Positions 15,566 through 22,535 of a DNA stretch of 38,820 nt are shown here, piece by piece (within the stretch, counting starts at the first letter, position 1; each line of letters begins with the position of its first letter). Below the pieces are notes generated by a model. It searched no databases. It worked only from the letters and a program-made list of their open reading frames with translations, and had not been told where the DNA came from. Origin of the DNA: an uncultured bacterium (GTDB lineage: Bacteria > Verrucomicrobiota > Kiritimatiellia > RFP12 > UBA1067); the NCBI GenBank assembly GCA_902802945.1, contig CADCOC010000041.1:1-38820 (forward strand), written 5' to 3'. The translations under genes and the position numbers were made by a program.

Positions 15566-16114
15566 TTAGTTTTCATTTTCATTCCCGTTCGAGGGTGTGG
15601 AGACGGCGGCATCGCTGCCGTCGCTTTTGACGGACTGGTTCTCTGCGGGGGCTTCGTCGCACGGCGTGGACGTTTCCTCGTCGTCGAAATCCGGCTCGTC
15701 TGGGGCGGTGCCGTTCGAGAGGGGAAGTTCGCCGGCCTCCCTTGGGAGGACGCGGCGCGCGAAGCGGAACAGGGTGCGTCCGTCGAGCTGCTCGTCGAGC
15801 TGCGTGATATCGTAGAGGATGCGCTGCGTTTTGTAGTTTATCCCCATTTCCTGAAGGTAGTTCTTGAAGCTAATATAAAAATATGCACCGGCCTTCTTCA
15901 GCTCGAACGCCTGGGGGTCGCCCTTTACGCTGACAGTTGCGCCGAGGTCGCCGTTTTCAGCGGAGAAAACGATGAGGCTGGCGTCGTCCGTCAGGTTCAT
16001 TAGGCGACCTGCTTCGACGCTGAGCGACAAGCGGCCGTTGCTCTGGATCGTGGCCCGTGCCGTCTGCTGCAGGCGGGCGGCGTCTAGTCGGGTCAGGGTT
16101 GCTCCGAAGTTCAT
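15566..16114 (-). CDS. hypothetical protein with acidic C-terminal tail
   Basis: The protein has 182 residues; GGAAAAATGGTTAA leads into ATG 16114. Residues 1-125 look like a compact mixed fold (NGRLSLSVEAGRL, ASLIVFSAENGD, AGAYFYISFKNYLQE). Residues ~140-182 are disordered and strongly acidic/polar (DEPDFDDEETS, ending in N-E repeats). A basic zinc-ribbon partner is encoded 20 bases downstream, so the acidic tail may engage it or DNA (inference). A strong promoter lies upstream. No family recognised. Confidence 0.6.
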   Translation of the reverse strand: MNFGATLTRLDAARLQQTARATIQSNGRLSLSVEAGRLMNLTDDASLIVFSAENGDLGATVSVKGDPQAFELKKAGAYFYISFKNYLQEMGINYKTQRILYDITQLDEQLDGRTLFRFARRVLPREAGELPLSNGTAPDEPDFDDEETSTPCDEAPAENQSVKSDGSDAAVSTPSNGNENEN

Positions 16115-16151
16115 TTAACCATTTTTCCTTTTTTGCGTTGAAAGAGACAGC

Positions 16152-16181
16152 AGTATATCATAAGGCGGTGTAGGCTGTAAA
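16152..16181 (-). promoter_or_regulatory. promoter of the leftward operon 16114-14508
   Basis: On the minus strand TTTACA (16181-16176), an 18-base spacer and TATACT (16157-16152) form a good sigma-70-type promoter. The predicted start is near 16145, some 30 bases before ATG 16114. Confidence 0.7.
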
Positions 16182-16335
16182 GAGGGTGTGGAATAAAAAT
16201 TTCATTTAGTGCGAAATGGTATGAAGTGTATTTTCTGTATTTCGCCGTGTTTGTGCGTTGCGAAAAGCGCGAAAATAGGCGGGCGTAATCGTTACGCGAA
16301 ACTGTTACGTATGGTTTGATCGGGGATGAACGATT

Positions 16336-16460
16336 TTGACAAACTCGGAGGGCGGGTTGTCAATGTCAGGAATGTCAATAATTTTTTCTGTGCGCGGGGC
16401 GGGCAAGCCAATGGCGATATTACGGCGCGGAACGGCGTTGGTTTGACATTGGAAATGTCA
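16336..16460 (+). promoter_or_regulatory. operator-like cluster of TGACATT/AATGTCA sites
   Basis: AATGTCA occurs at 16362-16368, 16371-16377 and 16454-16460. The last is paired with TGACATT (16444-16450) around GGA as a perfect 17-bp palindrome. TTGACA hexamers stand at 16336-16341 and 16443-16448, so the palindrome would cover a -35 box. No good -10 partner was found for either. This fits a repressor-controlled early promoter, but the repressor gene is not identified in the window. Confidence 0.45.
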
Positions 16461-16532
16461 TTGTTGTCAAGGTCGGTTCGGGGATTTTTGTGGCTTTCGC
16501 ATGGTGCGAAGCCGCAGAAAAGGAAACCGAAA

Positions 16533-16898
16533 ATGACTATTGACATATCAAGTGAAACGGGCGCACGGGGAGCGTCCAAGGAGGGACGCCGGGCGGCGTT
16601 CATCCGCGACGTTGCGGCGGCGACGGCGTCGCTCGTGGTTGAGGCTCTGAAGCCGGTGCTGGAGCGGGCGGGGACGTCCGACGGGGCGTTCAAGGCGTAC
16701 CGCACGAGGGAGGCGTGCAACCTCACGGGTTTGAGGCTGCGCCAGTTCGAGCGGTTCTGCGAGATCATGAAGGCGAAGCCGACCGAGGCACCATTCAGGG
16801 CTGCGCAGGCGGTTCTCGGCGAGCTCCAGGGGCGCGGCGGGTATCCGTGTGCCTCCTCGCTCCAGCGTTACGCCATCAAGCACCGCAGGCATTGGTGA
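16533..16898 (+). CDS. phage protein of unknown function (121 aa)
   Basis: The protein has 121 residues from ATG 16533, eight bases after AAAAGGAAA. It is helical and basic, with REACNLTGLRLRQFERF suggesting a helix-turn-helix-like segment and the ending AIKHRRHW. First rightward gene after the control region. Its end is 13 bases before the sigma-like gene. A role as an early DNA-binding regulator is plausible but unproven. Confidence 0.6.
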   Translation: MTIDISSETGARGASKEGRRAAFIRDVAAATASLVVEALKPVLERAGTSDGAFKAYRTREACNLTGLRLRQFERFCEIMKAKPTEAPFRAAQAVLGELQGRGGYPCASSLQRYAIKHRRHW

Positions 16899-16911
16899 GG
16901 GGAGGTGCGAC

Positions 16912-17673
16912 GTGGGCAAGACATATCGCTACAACCCCGACGAGGAACCGGAGCGCGGCGGGAGCGACGCTTCCGCCGAAGTGCGCAGGAAGCGCAAAGG
17001 CGGGAAGAGGCGCGGAAGCCAGCCGCAGCAGGAACAGCCGCCGGAGATAGTGGATCTCTCGTGGGCCGTCGAGCGGATGCAGGAGCATGTATCTTTCGTG
17101 GTCGATTCGCTTGTGAAGAAGCAGCTCATCGTGGAGGACGAGCGCGAGGAATACCTTGCGATCTTCACCGCAGAGGTGTGCCAGGCGGGGACGGACTACG
17201 ATCCCAACCGCAAGGGAGCGAAGTCGGGCAAGACGTCGAGTCCCCTGCACTACATGACGATGCGCGTTGACGCGAAGCTCTCGAACACGATGGACTACCT
17301 CGCCTACAGGCGCTGGGCGCTGAAGTTCCTCTCGATAACCGACGACGAGGACGAGGCGGAGGGCGACGAGGGGGCGTTCGTGTGCAGCAACGGCAAGTGC
17401 CTGAGCGACGAATGCCGTGGCGTGAGGCAGCTCGTGTTCCGGATGGACGTCGTGACGCTGATCTCGATGCTCACCGAGGAGGAGCGCATGACGCTGGCGA
17501 TGCGGTACGAGGGCTACACGGACATCGAGATCGCGGAGGCGCTGACGCTGGCGTTCCACCGTGCGACGGACCGTCACCGCGTGCAGAAAGTCCATGCCGT
17601 ACACATACAGGAAAAGGCCAGGAAATGCGGCTTCTTCCCGCCCAGCGAGGCAAGGGGGCGCGAAAAAATCTGA
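16912..17673 (+). CDS. sigma-70-like protein, probable phage transcription factor
   Basis: The protein has 253 residues. The GTG start at 16912 is set by GGGGAGG ending at 16905. A basic disordered start (RKRKGGKRRG) is followed by a region reminiscent of sigma region 2 (EREEYLAIFTAEVCQ, YDPNRKG, PLHYMTMRVDAKLSNTM). Two CxxxxC-type cysteines (CSNGKCLSDEC) sit in the middle. A sigma region-4-like helix-turn-helix follows (LTEEERMTLAMRYEGYTDIE, IAEAL, HRVQKVHAVHIQEKAR). Region 4 is convincing; region 2 is weaker. The stop codon lies inside the 44-bp repeated element, which may be a promoter this protein serves (inference). Confidence 0.6.
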   Translation: MGKTYRYNPDEEPERGGSDASAEVRRKRKGGKRRGSQPQQEQPPEIVDLSWAVERMQEHVSFVVDSLVKKQLIVEDEREEYLAIFTAEVCQAGTDYDPNRKGAKSGKTSSPLHYMTMRVDAKLSNTMDYLAYRRWALKFLSITDDEDEAEGDEGAFVCSNGKCLSDECRGVRQLVFRMDVVTLISMLTEEERMTLAMRYEGYTDIEIAEALTLAFHRATDRHRVQKVHAVHIQEKARKCGFFPPSEARGREKI

Positions 17674-17714
17674 AAAAACTTTTTCGCTTTTCGCCCCCCT
17701 CATCTGAATAGATA
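17660..17714 (+). repeat. terminator-plus-promoter-like element, copy 1
   Basis: GCGAAAAA (17660-17667) and TTTTTCGC (17680-17687) followed by TTTT make a plausible intrinsic terminator for the sigma-like gene. The match with copy 2 at 32726-32769 is 43 of 44 bases over 17671-17714, and continues well past the terminator through CCCCCTCATCTGAATAGATA. A -10-like TAGATA (17709-17714) lies ~50 bases before ATG 17762. The conserved right half is not explained by termination. Confidence 0.7.
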
Positions 17715-17761
17715 GTCATTGGGGGACCATCGCAACAGCAAACGAGAAAGGAAACACAGTC

Positions 17762-18583
17762 ATGCACAAGCTGAAGTTTTTTGCGGACGTGCCCGCAGAC
17801 GAATACCACCAGGCGGCGAGGGACGGGAAGTTCCTGTCGAGCCACCTTCTCGGCGATTTCAGGAAGTCGCCGAGGCTCTACCACAAGAAGATGAACGGCG
17901 AGATCGATCCGAGCGAAACGACCGCGCTCGCCGTCGGCCGCGCCGTCCATGTGCTCGTCCTTGAGGGGCGCGCGAAGTTCGACGCGGAGTTCATGGTCAG
18001 CGACGGCCCCGTGAACCCCAAGACCGGCGAGCCGTTCGGAAAGCTCACCAAGGCGTACAGGGAATGGGCCGCGTCGCTCGACAAGCCCGTCGTGAGCGGG
18101 CCGGACTTCGCGTTCATGTCGAAGCTCCGCGAAAGCGTGTGGGCGCATCCCGTCGCCAGCGAGCTGCTGGACGCGGGCATATCGGAGCAGACGGTGCGCA
18201 CGCACTACTGCGACGAGCCGTGCCAGATCCGCATGGACTGGTTCCGGAGCGACTGGGACGGCGTGCCCGTGATCGGCGACCTGAAGACGTGCGAGACGCT
18301 CGACTACTTCGAGGGCGACGCCCGTCGTTTCGGCTATCCGCAGCAGATGGCCTTCTACCGCGAGGTGCTTCGCGCCGCCAGCGACGGCGAGGTCGTTGCC
18401 GACTGCTACCTGATCGCGGTCGAGAAGCGCGAGCCGATGCGCTGCGGCGTGTGGAAGCTCACCGAGGGGCTTCTTGAAAGCTGCGCGGTCGAGAACGCGC
18501 GCGCAATCGCCGAGCTGCGCAAGTGCCGCCGCGAGGGCAACTGGCCGACGCGCACGGAGGCGCTGCGGATTTTTGACGTGTAG
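17762..18583 (+). CDS. RecE-like PD-(D/E)XK exonuclease (DUF3799 type)
   Basis: The protein has 273 residues; GAAAGGAAACACAGTC precedes the ATG. The nuclease signature is in order: an N-terminal helical part (SSHLLGDFRKSPRLYHKK), GRAVHVLVLEG with the conserved histidine, CQIRMDWF with the metal-binding aspartate, VIGDLKTC with the D-x-K pair, and QMAFYREV (Q-xxx-Y). This is the layout of RecE/exodeoxyribonuclease VIII-like phage nucleases, which resect double-stranded DNA 5'-3' for annealing-type recombination. The Sak4-like ATPase and DUF669-like protein next to it make up the rest of the module. Confidence 0.85.
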   Translation: MHKLKFFADVPADEYHQAARDGKFLSSHLLGDFRKSPRLYHKKMNGEIDPSETTALAVGRAVHVLVLEGRAKFDAEFMVSDGPVNPKTGEPFGKLTKAYREWAASLDKPVVSGPDFAFMSKLRESVWAHPVASELLDAGISEQTVRTHYCDEPCQIRMDWFRSDWDGVPVIGDLKTCETLDYFEGDARRFGYPQQMAFYREVLRAASDGEVVADCYLIAVEKREPMRCGVWKLTEGLLESCAVENARAIAELRKCRREGNWPTRTEALRIFDV

Positions 18584-18605
18584 CGAGTAAGAAAGGAAAA
18601 AGCAA

Positions 18606-18941
18606 ATGAAAGCAGAAACAGAAACGGCGGTCAGGAGCATTGTCTCTATTGACCCGGAGATCACGAAGGAGATGATGGAGCATGCCATCGACGTCCTTCG
18701 CGGAAATGCGAGGTCGGAAGACGACCTCGTACACGTGGTGAAGCGCAAGGACGTGATGAAGATTCTCTCCATCTCGCGCCGCACGCTCGACTACTACTTG
18801 AAGCGCGGCTACCTTGACCGCGTTTACGGCGGCGGGCGCATCAACGCGATGGGCGTGTCCCGCGAGAGCCTTCTGCGCTTCCAGCGACTGCGCGTGGGGC
18901 ATCCCGCGCCGCGTCCCTACAGGAAGCACACCGAGATCTGA
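18606..18941 (+). CDS. small helix-turn-helix DNA-binding protein
   Basis: The protein has 111 residues; AAGAAAGGAAAAAGCAA precedes the ATG. Residues ~45-90 form a MerR/excisionase-like winged HTH: VVKRKDVMKILSISRRTLDY, YLKRGYLDRVYGGGR, INAMGVSRESLLRF. The N-terminal ~40 residues are an acidic helix. In phages such proteins act as excisionases, transcription regulators or replication accessory factors. It sits inside the recombination module, 22 bases after the RecE-like gene. Confidence 0.7.
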   Translation: MKAETETAVRSIVSIDPEITKEMMEHAIDVLRGNARSEDDLVHVVKRKDVMKILSISRRTLDYYLKRGYLDRVYGGGRINAMGVSRESLLRFQRLRVGHPAPRPYRKHTEI

Positions 18942-18980
18942 AGTACCCCAAAACCAAAAACCAAGAAAGGAAAACAGGAA

Positions 18981-19727
18981 ATGAACCTGCTGGAAACGAT
19001 AATGACCGGGAAGGCACAGCAGCCGCCCCGCCTCATGATATACGGTTCGGAAGGCGTCGGGAAGTCAACCTTCGCCGCCTCCGCGCCGAAGCCGATCTTC
19101 GTGCAGACCGAGGACGGCCTCTCCGAAATCGACTGCGCGAAGTTCCCGCTCTGCACGTCCTACGAAGAGGTCGTGCAGCAGCTGAAGGCGCTGCGCGACG
19201 GCGAACACGACTACGCGACGCTGTGCATCGACTCGCTCGACTGGCTTGAGCGCCTCATCTGGGACCGCGTGTGCGCGGACTACGGCGTCAAGTGCATCGA
19301 GAAGGCGGACGGCGGATACGGCAAGGGCTACACCTACGCGCTCACCTACTGGCGCGAGATCGTGAAGCTCCTGAACGAGATCCGCGCCAAGCACAACATG
19401 GCGGTGATCCTCGTCGCCCACGCGAAGGTCGAGCGCTTCGAAGATCCCGAACACCCCGCGTACGACCGCTACCAGCCGCGCCTCCACAAGACCGCGAACT
19501 CGCTCGTGTGCGAGTGGGCGGACGCGGTGCTGTTCGCGTCGCGCCGGATGCGCGTGGACTCCACGACCGGCAAGGCCGCCCCCGTGGGCGCGGACGGCGG
19601 CGAGCGCATCCTCCGCACGAACGGATCGCCCGCCTGCAACGCGAAGAACCGCTACTCGCTCCCCAGCGAGATGGCGCTCTCGTGGCAGGCTTTCATGGAC
19701 GGCATGAAGGCCGGATCGAAGAAGTAA
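18981..19727 (+). CDS. Sak4-like phage RecA-fold ATPase (AAA_24)
   Basis: The protein has 248 residues; AAGAAAGGAAAACAGGAA precedes the ATG. Walker A is GSEGVGKST (~22-30). Walker B is the strand YATLCIDSLDWLE. A RecA-like core follows with AVILVAHAKVERF and the KTANSLVCEWADAVLFA segment. Length and order match phage AAA_24/Sak4 single-strand-annealing ATPases. Together with the upstream RecE-like nuclease and the downstream DUF669 protein it forms a common phage recombination set. Confidence 0.85.
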   Translation: MNLLETIMTGKAQQPPRLMIYGSEGVGKSTFAASAPKPIFVQTEDGLSEIDCAKFPLCTSYEEVVQQLKALRDGEHDYATLCIDSLDWLERLIWDRVCADYGVKCIEKADGGYGKGYTYALTYWREIVKLLNEIRAKHNMAVILVAHAKVERFEDPEHPAYDRYQPRLHKTANSLVCEWADAVLFASRRMRVDSTTGKAAPVGADGGERILRTNGSPACNAKNRYSLPSEMALSWQAFMDGMKAGSKK

Positions 19728-19782
19728 AACAAGGAAACGGGGGCGTCCGCCCCCGAACCCCAAATCGGAAAGGAAATCCATC

Positions 19783-20238
19783 ATGGCACAGATCAACTTC
19801 AACGCGGCGGAGATCGAGACGACCTCCCGCGACGCAATCCCCACCGGCATCTACGAGGCGGTCGTGACCGACTCCGAGATGCGGGCCACCAAGAGCGGTC
19901 TCGGCATGGGCATCAACCTCACGTTCGAGATCCTCACGGAGGGTCCGGCCAAGGGCCGCAAGGTCTTCAGCTGGATCAACTACGAGCATCCGAAGGTCGA
20001 GGCGCAGCGCATCGGGCGCGAGGAGCTCGCGAGCCTCTGCAAGGCCGTGGGCGTGACGGAGCTGAACGACACCGCGCAGCTCCACAACCTCCCGCTCATG
20101 ATCACGGTCGGGATCGACAGGAACGACCCCACGCGCAACGTGGTGAAGAAGTACGCGGCGAAGGCCGCGCCCGCCCCTGCCGCGCAGGCCGCGCAGAAGT
20201 CGCCGCAGGCGGCGGGAGCCGCGCCGTGGGCGCGGTAG
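19783..20238 (+). CDS. DUF669-family protein, probable single-strand DNA-binding partner
   Basis: The protein has 151 residues; GGAAAGGAAATCCATC precedes the ATG. Features of the family: IPTGIYEAVVTDSEMRATKSG, GINLTFEIL, the GRKVFSWINYEHPKVEAQRIG segment and LPLMITVGIDRN. The C-terminal ~35 residues are an Ala/Pro/Gln linker. DUF669 proteins sit next to Sak4-type ATPases in phages and are thought to work as SSB-like factors. The end overlaps the next start by 13 bases. Confidence 0.8.
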   Translation: MAQINFNAAEIETTSRDAIPTGIYEAVVTDSEMRATKSGLGMGINLTFEILTEGPAKGRKVFSWINYEHPKVEAQRIGREELASLCKAVGVTELNDTAQLHNLPLMITVGIDRNDPTRNVVKKYAAKAAPAPAAQAAQKSPQAAGAAPWAR

Positions 20239-20588
20239 AGTTCGACCTCCCCTGGCCGCCAAGCGTGAACCGCTACTACCGCCATGTGGGGCCTCGCGTG
20301 CTCATCAGCCGCGAGGGCCGCAAGTACCGCATGATGGCGGTGAGCCGTCTCGGAGGGCTTTTCGAGAAGTTCTCCGGGACGGTTGCGTTGTCGCTCGACT
20401 GCTATCCGCCAGACAGGCGGAGGCGCGATCTCGACAACATCCTCAAGTGCCTCCTGGACTCGCTCGTGAACGCGGGCGTGATGGAGGACGATTCGCAAAT
20501 GAAGCGTCTCCAGATGGAGATGTACGAACCCATCCCGGAGGGACTTGTCCATGTACACGTTGCGCCCATACCAGCGCGAGGCCGTTGA
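20226..20588 (+). CDS. rusA: RusA-type Holliday junction resolvase
   Basis: The protein has 120 residues and starts at GTG 20226, inside the end of the DUF669 gene in another frame. Opening FDLPWPPSVNRYYRH, middle VALSLDCYPPDRRRRDLDNI and catalytic LDNILKCLLDSLVNAGV follow the RusA pattern. The acidic D-LDN...D residues bind metal, and EDDSQMKRLQME follows. Resolves branched intermediates made by the recombination module before packaging. Its end overlaps the helicase start by 38 bases. Confidence 0.85.
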   Translation: MGAVEFDLPWPPSVNRYYRHVGPRVLISREGRKYRMMAVSRLGGLFEKFSGTVALSLDCYPPDRRRRDLDNILKCLLDSLVNAGVMEDDSQMKRLQMEMYEPIPEGLVHVHVAPIPARGR

Positions 20589-22299
20589 GGCGGTTTACGC
20601 GCACCTTCGCGGGAAGGACACGAACCCGTGCGTCGTCATACCGACGGCGGGCGGCAAGAGCCTCTGCATCGCTCAGGTGGCGAAGGACGCGGTGACGCTC
20701 TGGGGCGGGCGCGTGATGATCCTCGCGCACGTCAAGGAGCTGGTGGAGCAGAACGCGGCGAAGCTTAAGGGCATCTGCCCGGAGCTTCCCGTCGGCATCT
20801 ATTCGGCGGGACTCGACAGCCGCGACATCTCGCAGCCCGTGATCGTCGCCGGCATACAGTCGGTGTACAACAGGATCGATGCGTTCAGTCCCTTCGACCT
20901 CGTGATGATCGACGAGGTACACATGGTGCCGCCGGACGGCGAGGGACGCTACCGCACCTTCCTCGAAGCCGCGAAGCGGGTCAACCCCCGCGTGAGGCTG
21001 GTCGGCTGGACGGCGACGCCGTACAGGACGCAGGGCGGCCTCATCTGCAAGCCCGAGAACCTCCTCAACGAGGTGTGCTACGAGGTGGGCGTCAAGGAGC
21101 TGATCAACCGTGGCTACATCTCGAAGGTCACGGCCAGGGCGGGCCGCAACGCGCCCGACACCGACGGTCTGCACGTCCGCGCCGGCGAGTTCGTCGCCGA
21201 GGACGTGGAGAGGCTGATGGGCGAGGACGGGCTCGTTGCCGCAGCCTGCCGCGAGATCGCGGAGCTGACGAAGGACCGCAAGGCGTGCCTCGTCTTCTGC
21301 ACCTCGGTCGCGCACTGCGGCAAGGTGGCCGCGCAGATCGTGAAACTCACCGGCGAGGAGTGCGCCATCGTGACGGGCGACACGCCCGCCCCGGAGCGCG
21401 AGGAGACGATCCGCCGCCTGCGCGGCGAGAGCGGCGCGGCCGACCTCTTCGGAAACGGGAAGCCGCCGCTCAAGTACTGCTGCAACGTGTCCGTGCTCAC
21501 GACGGGCACGGACATCCCGCGCCTCGACACCATCGCGCTCCTGCGCCCTACGAACTCGCCGGGCCTTCTCGTGCAGATGGTCGGGCGCGGCTTCCGCCTC
21601 TCGCCCGAGACGGGCAAGACCGAGTGCCTCGTCCTCGACTACGGAAAGAACATCGAGCGGCACGGTCCGATCGACATGATCAAGGTCAAGGAGCCGGGAC
21701 AGGGCGGCGGCGGGCCGCTCGCGAAGGTGTGCCCGCAGTGCAGGGCGATTGTGAACCTGCCCGTGATGCTCTGCCCCGACTGCGGCTACCAATGGCCCCG
21801 GAAGGAGCCGGAGCGGAAGCAGCTGGAGGCGACAGCCGCGAGGACGGGGATACTCTCCGGCGAGGTGTCGGTCGAGAAGTTCCGCGTGGCGCGGACTAAC
21901 TACCAGGTCTGGGAGAAGTACGGCGCGCCGCCGGACGCCCCGCGCACGGTGCGCGTCACATACGAGATCGACTACCTCCGCAGGTACAGCGAATGGCTCT
22001 GCCCCGAACACACGGGCTACGCGAGGCGGAAGTTCGAGAAGTGGTGGCGCGAGCACGCGCGCCCGGAGTGCCCGACGCCCGCGACCGCCCGCGAGGTGTG
22101 CGAGGACGAGTCCGCCGGGATGCTGCGCGAGGTGAAGGAGATCACCGTGCGGTTCGTGGCGGGCGAGAAGTACCCGGAGATAACCGGCTGCGAGCTGGGC
22201 GACTTCCCCGCCGCGCCGGCCGAAGAGGAAGCCGCGCCTGCGGAGGGCGCACAGGACGAGGAGGTGGCGTATGAGGACTGGGACGACATTCCCTTCTGA
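20551..22299 (+). CDS. superfamily 2 DEAD/DEAH helicase
   Basis: The protein has 582 residues. ATG 20551 is chosen over TTG 20545 because GGAGGGA (20538-20544) is then at normal distance. Motif Q-like start LRPYQREAVEAV; motif I PTAGGKS; motif II DEVH; motif III TATPYR; motif V TTGTDIPRLD; motif VI QMVGRGFRLS. A zinc finger follows (CPQCRAIVNLP, CPDCGY) and then a ~130-residue extension. The layout matches SSL2-like helicases found in phage replication or recombination clusters. The zinc finger and extension may bind DNA. Confidence 0.85.
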   Translation: MYTLRPYQREAVEAVYAHLRGKDTNPCVVIPTAGGKSLCIAQVAKDAVTLWGGRVMILAHVKELVEQNAAKLKGICPELPVGIYSAGLDSRDISQPVIVAGIQSVYNRIDAFSPFDLVMIDEVHMVPPDGEGRYRTFLEAAKRVNPRVRLVGWTATPYRTQGGLICKPENLLNEVCYEVGVKELINRGYISKVTARAGRNAPDTDGLHVRAGEFVAEDVERLMGEDGLVAAACREIAELTKDRKACLVFCTSVAHCGKVAAQIVKLTGEECAIVTGDTPAPEREETIRRLRGESGAADLFGNGKPPLKYCCNVSVLTTGTDIPRLDTIALLRPTNSPGLLVQMVGRGFRLSPETGKTECLVLDYGKNIERHGPIDMIKVKEPGQGGGGPLAKVCPQCRAIVNLPVMLCPDCGYQWPRKEPERKQLEATAARTGILSGEVSVEKFRVARTNYQVWEKYGAPPDAPRTVRVTYEIDYLRRYSEWLCPEHTGYARRKFEKWWREHARPECPTPATAREVCEDESAGMLREVKEITVRFVAGEKYPEITGCELGDFPAAPAEEEAAPAEGAQDEEVAYEDWDDIPF

Positions 22300-22501
22300 G
22301 GACGAGTGGTGGGCGGAGGAGGACAGGCGCGCAAGGCGCATCGAGCGCATCCGCGCCGCCGTCAGGTACGCCGCCGTCCTCGCCGCCGCCGCGCTGCTGC
22401 TGTTCGCCGTGCTGTGGTTCTTTGTCCGGCATTGGGGCAAGGGGCACTACGACGCATGGCAGAGCGCGGCGGAGGCAGTCCGCCGCAGAGGCGGCGGGTA
22501 A
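22271..22501 (+). CDS. small single-span membrane protein
   Basis: The protein has 76 residues; GAGGAGGTGGCGT precedes ATG 22271, which lies inside the helicase end. Charged N-terminal 30 residues (EDEWWAEEDRRARRIERIRA), one membrane helix (about 32-52, YAAVLAAAALLLFAVLWFF), then a short basic tail. No known family. Coupled translation with the helicase suggests early expression; a link of replication to the membrane is only a guess. Confidence 0.6.
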   Translation: MRTGTTFPSEDEWWAEEDRRARRIERIRAAVRYAAVLAAAALLLFAVLWFFVRHWGKGHYDAWQSAAEAVRRRGGG

Positions 22502-22535
22502 ACCGCAAACAACGAAAAGAAGCAAAGGAGACCGC

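Larger units (their letters stand above)
16115..16532. other. divergent control region of the phage early genes
   Basis: This 418-bp gap separates the leftward operon from the rightward phage genes. It holds the leftward promoter, an inverted repeat GCGTAA-TCG-TTACGC (16283-16297), and a cluster of TGACATT/AATGTCA sites. No gene start with a ribosome site was seen in it before 16533. An in-frame ATG at 16326 lacks one and its translation is low quality. Confidence 0.6.

Noticed and set aside
16326..16532. In-frame upstream extension of the 16533 gene
   Set aside because: Lacks a ribosome site and covers the operator cluster; the start at 16533 has AAAAGGAAA.
20443..22440. 665-codon leftward open frame opposite the helicase
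   Set aside because: Arg/Ala/Leu-rich translation without any domain; the plus strand has all SF2 motifs. Antisense frames stay open because of the G/C-rich third positions.
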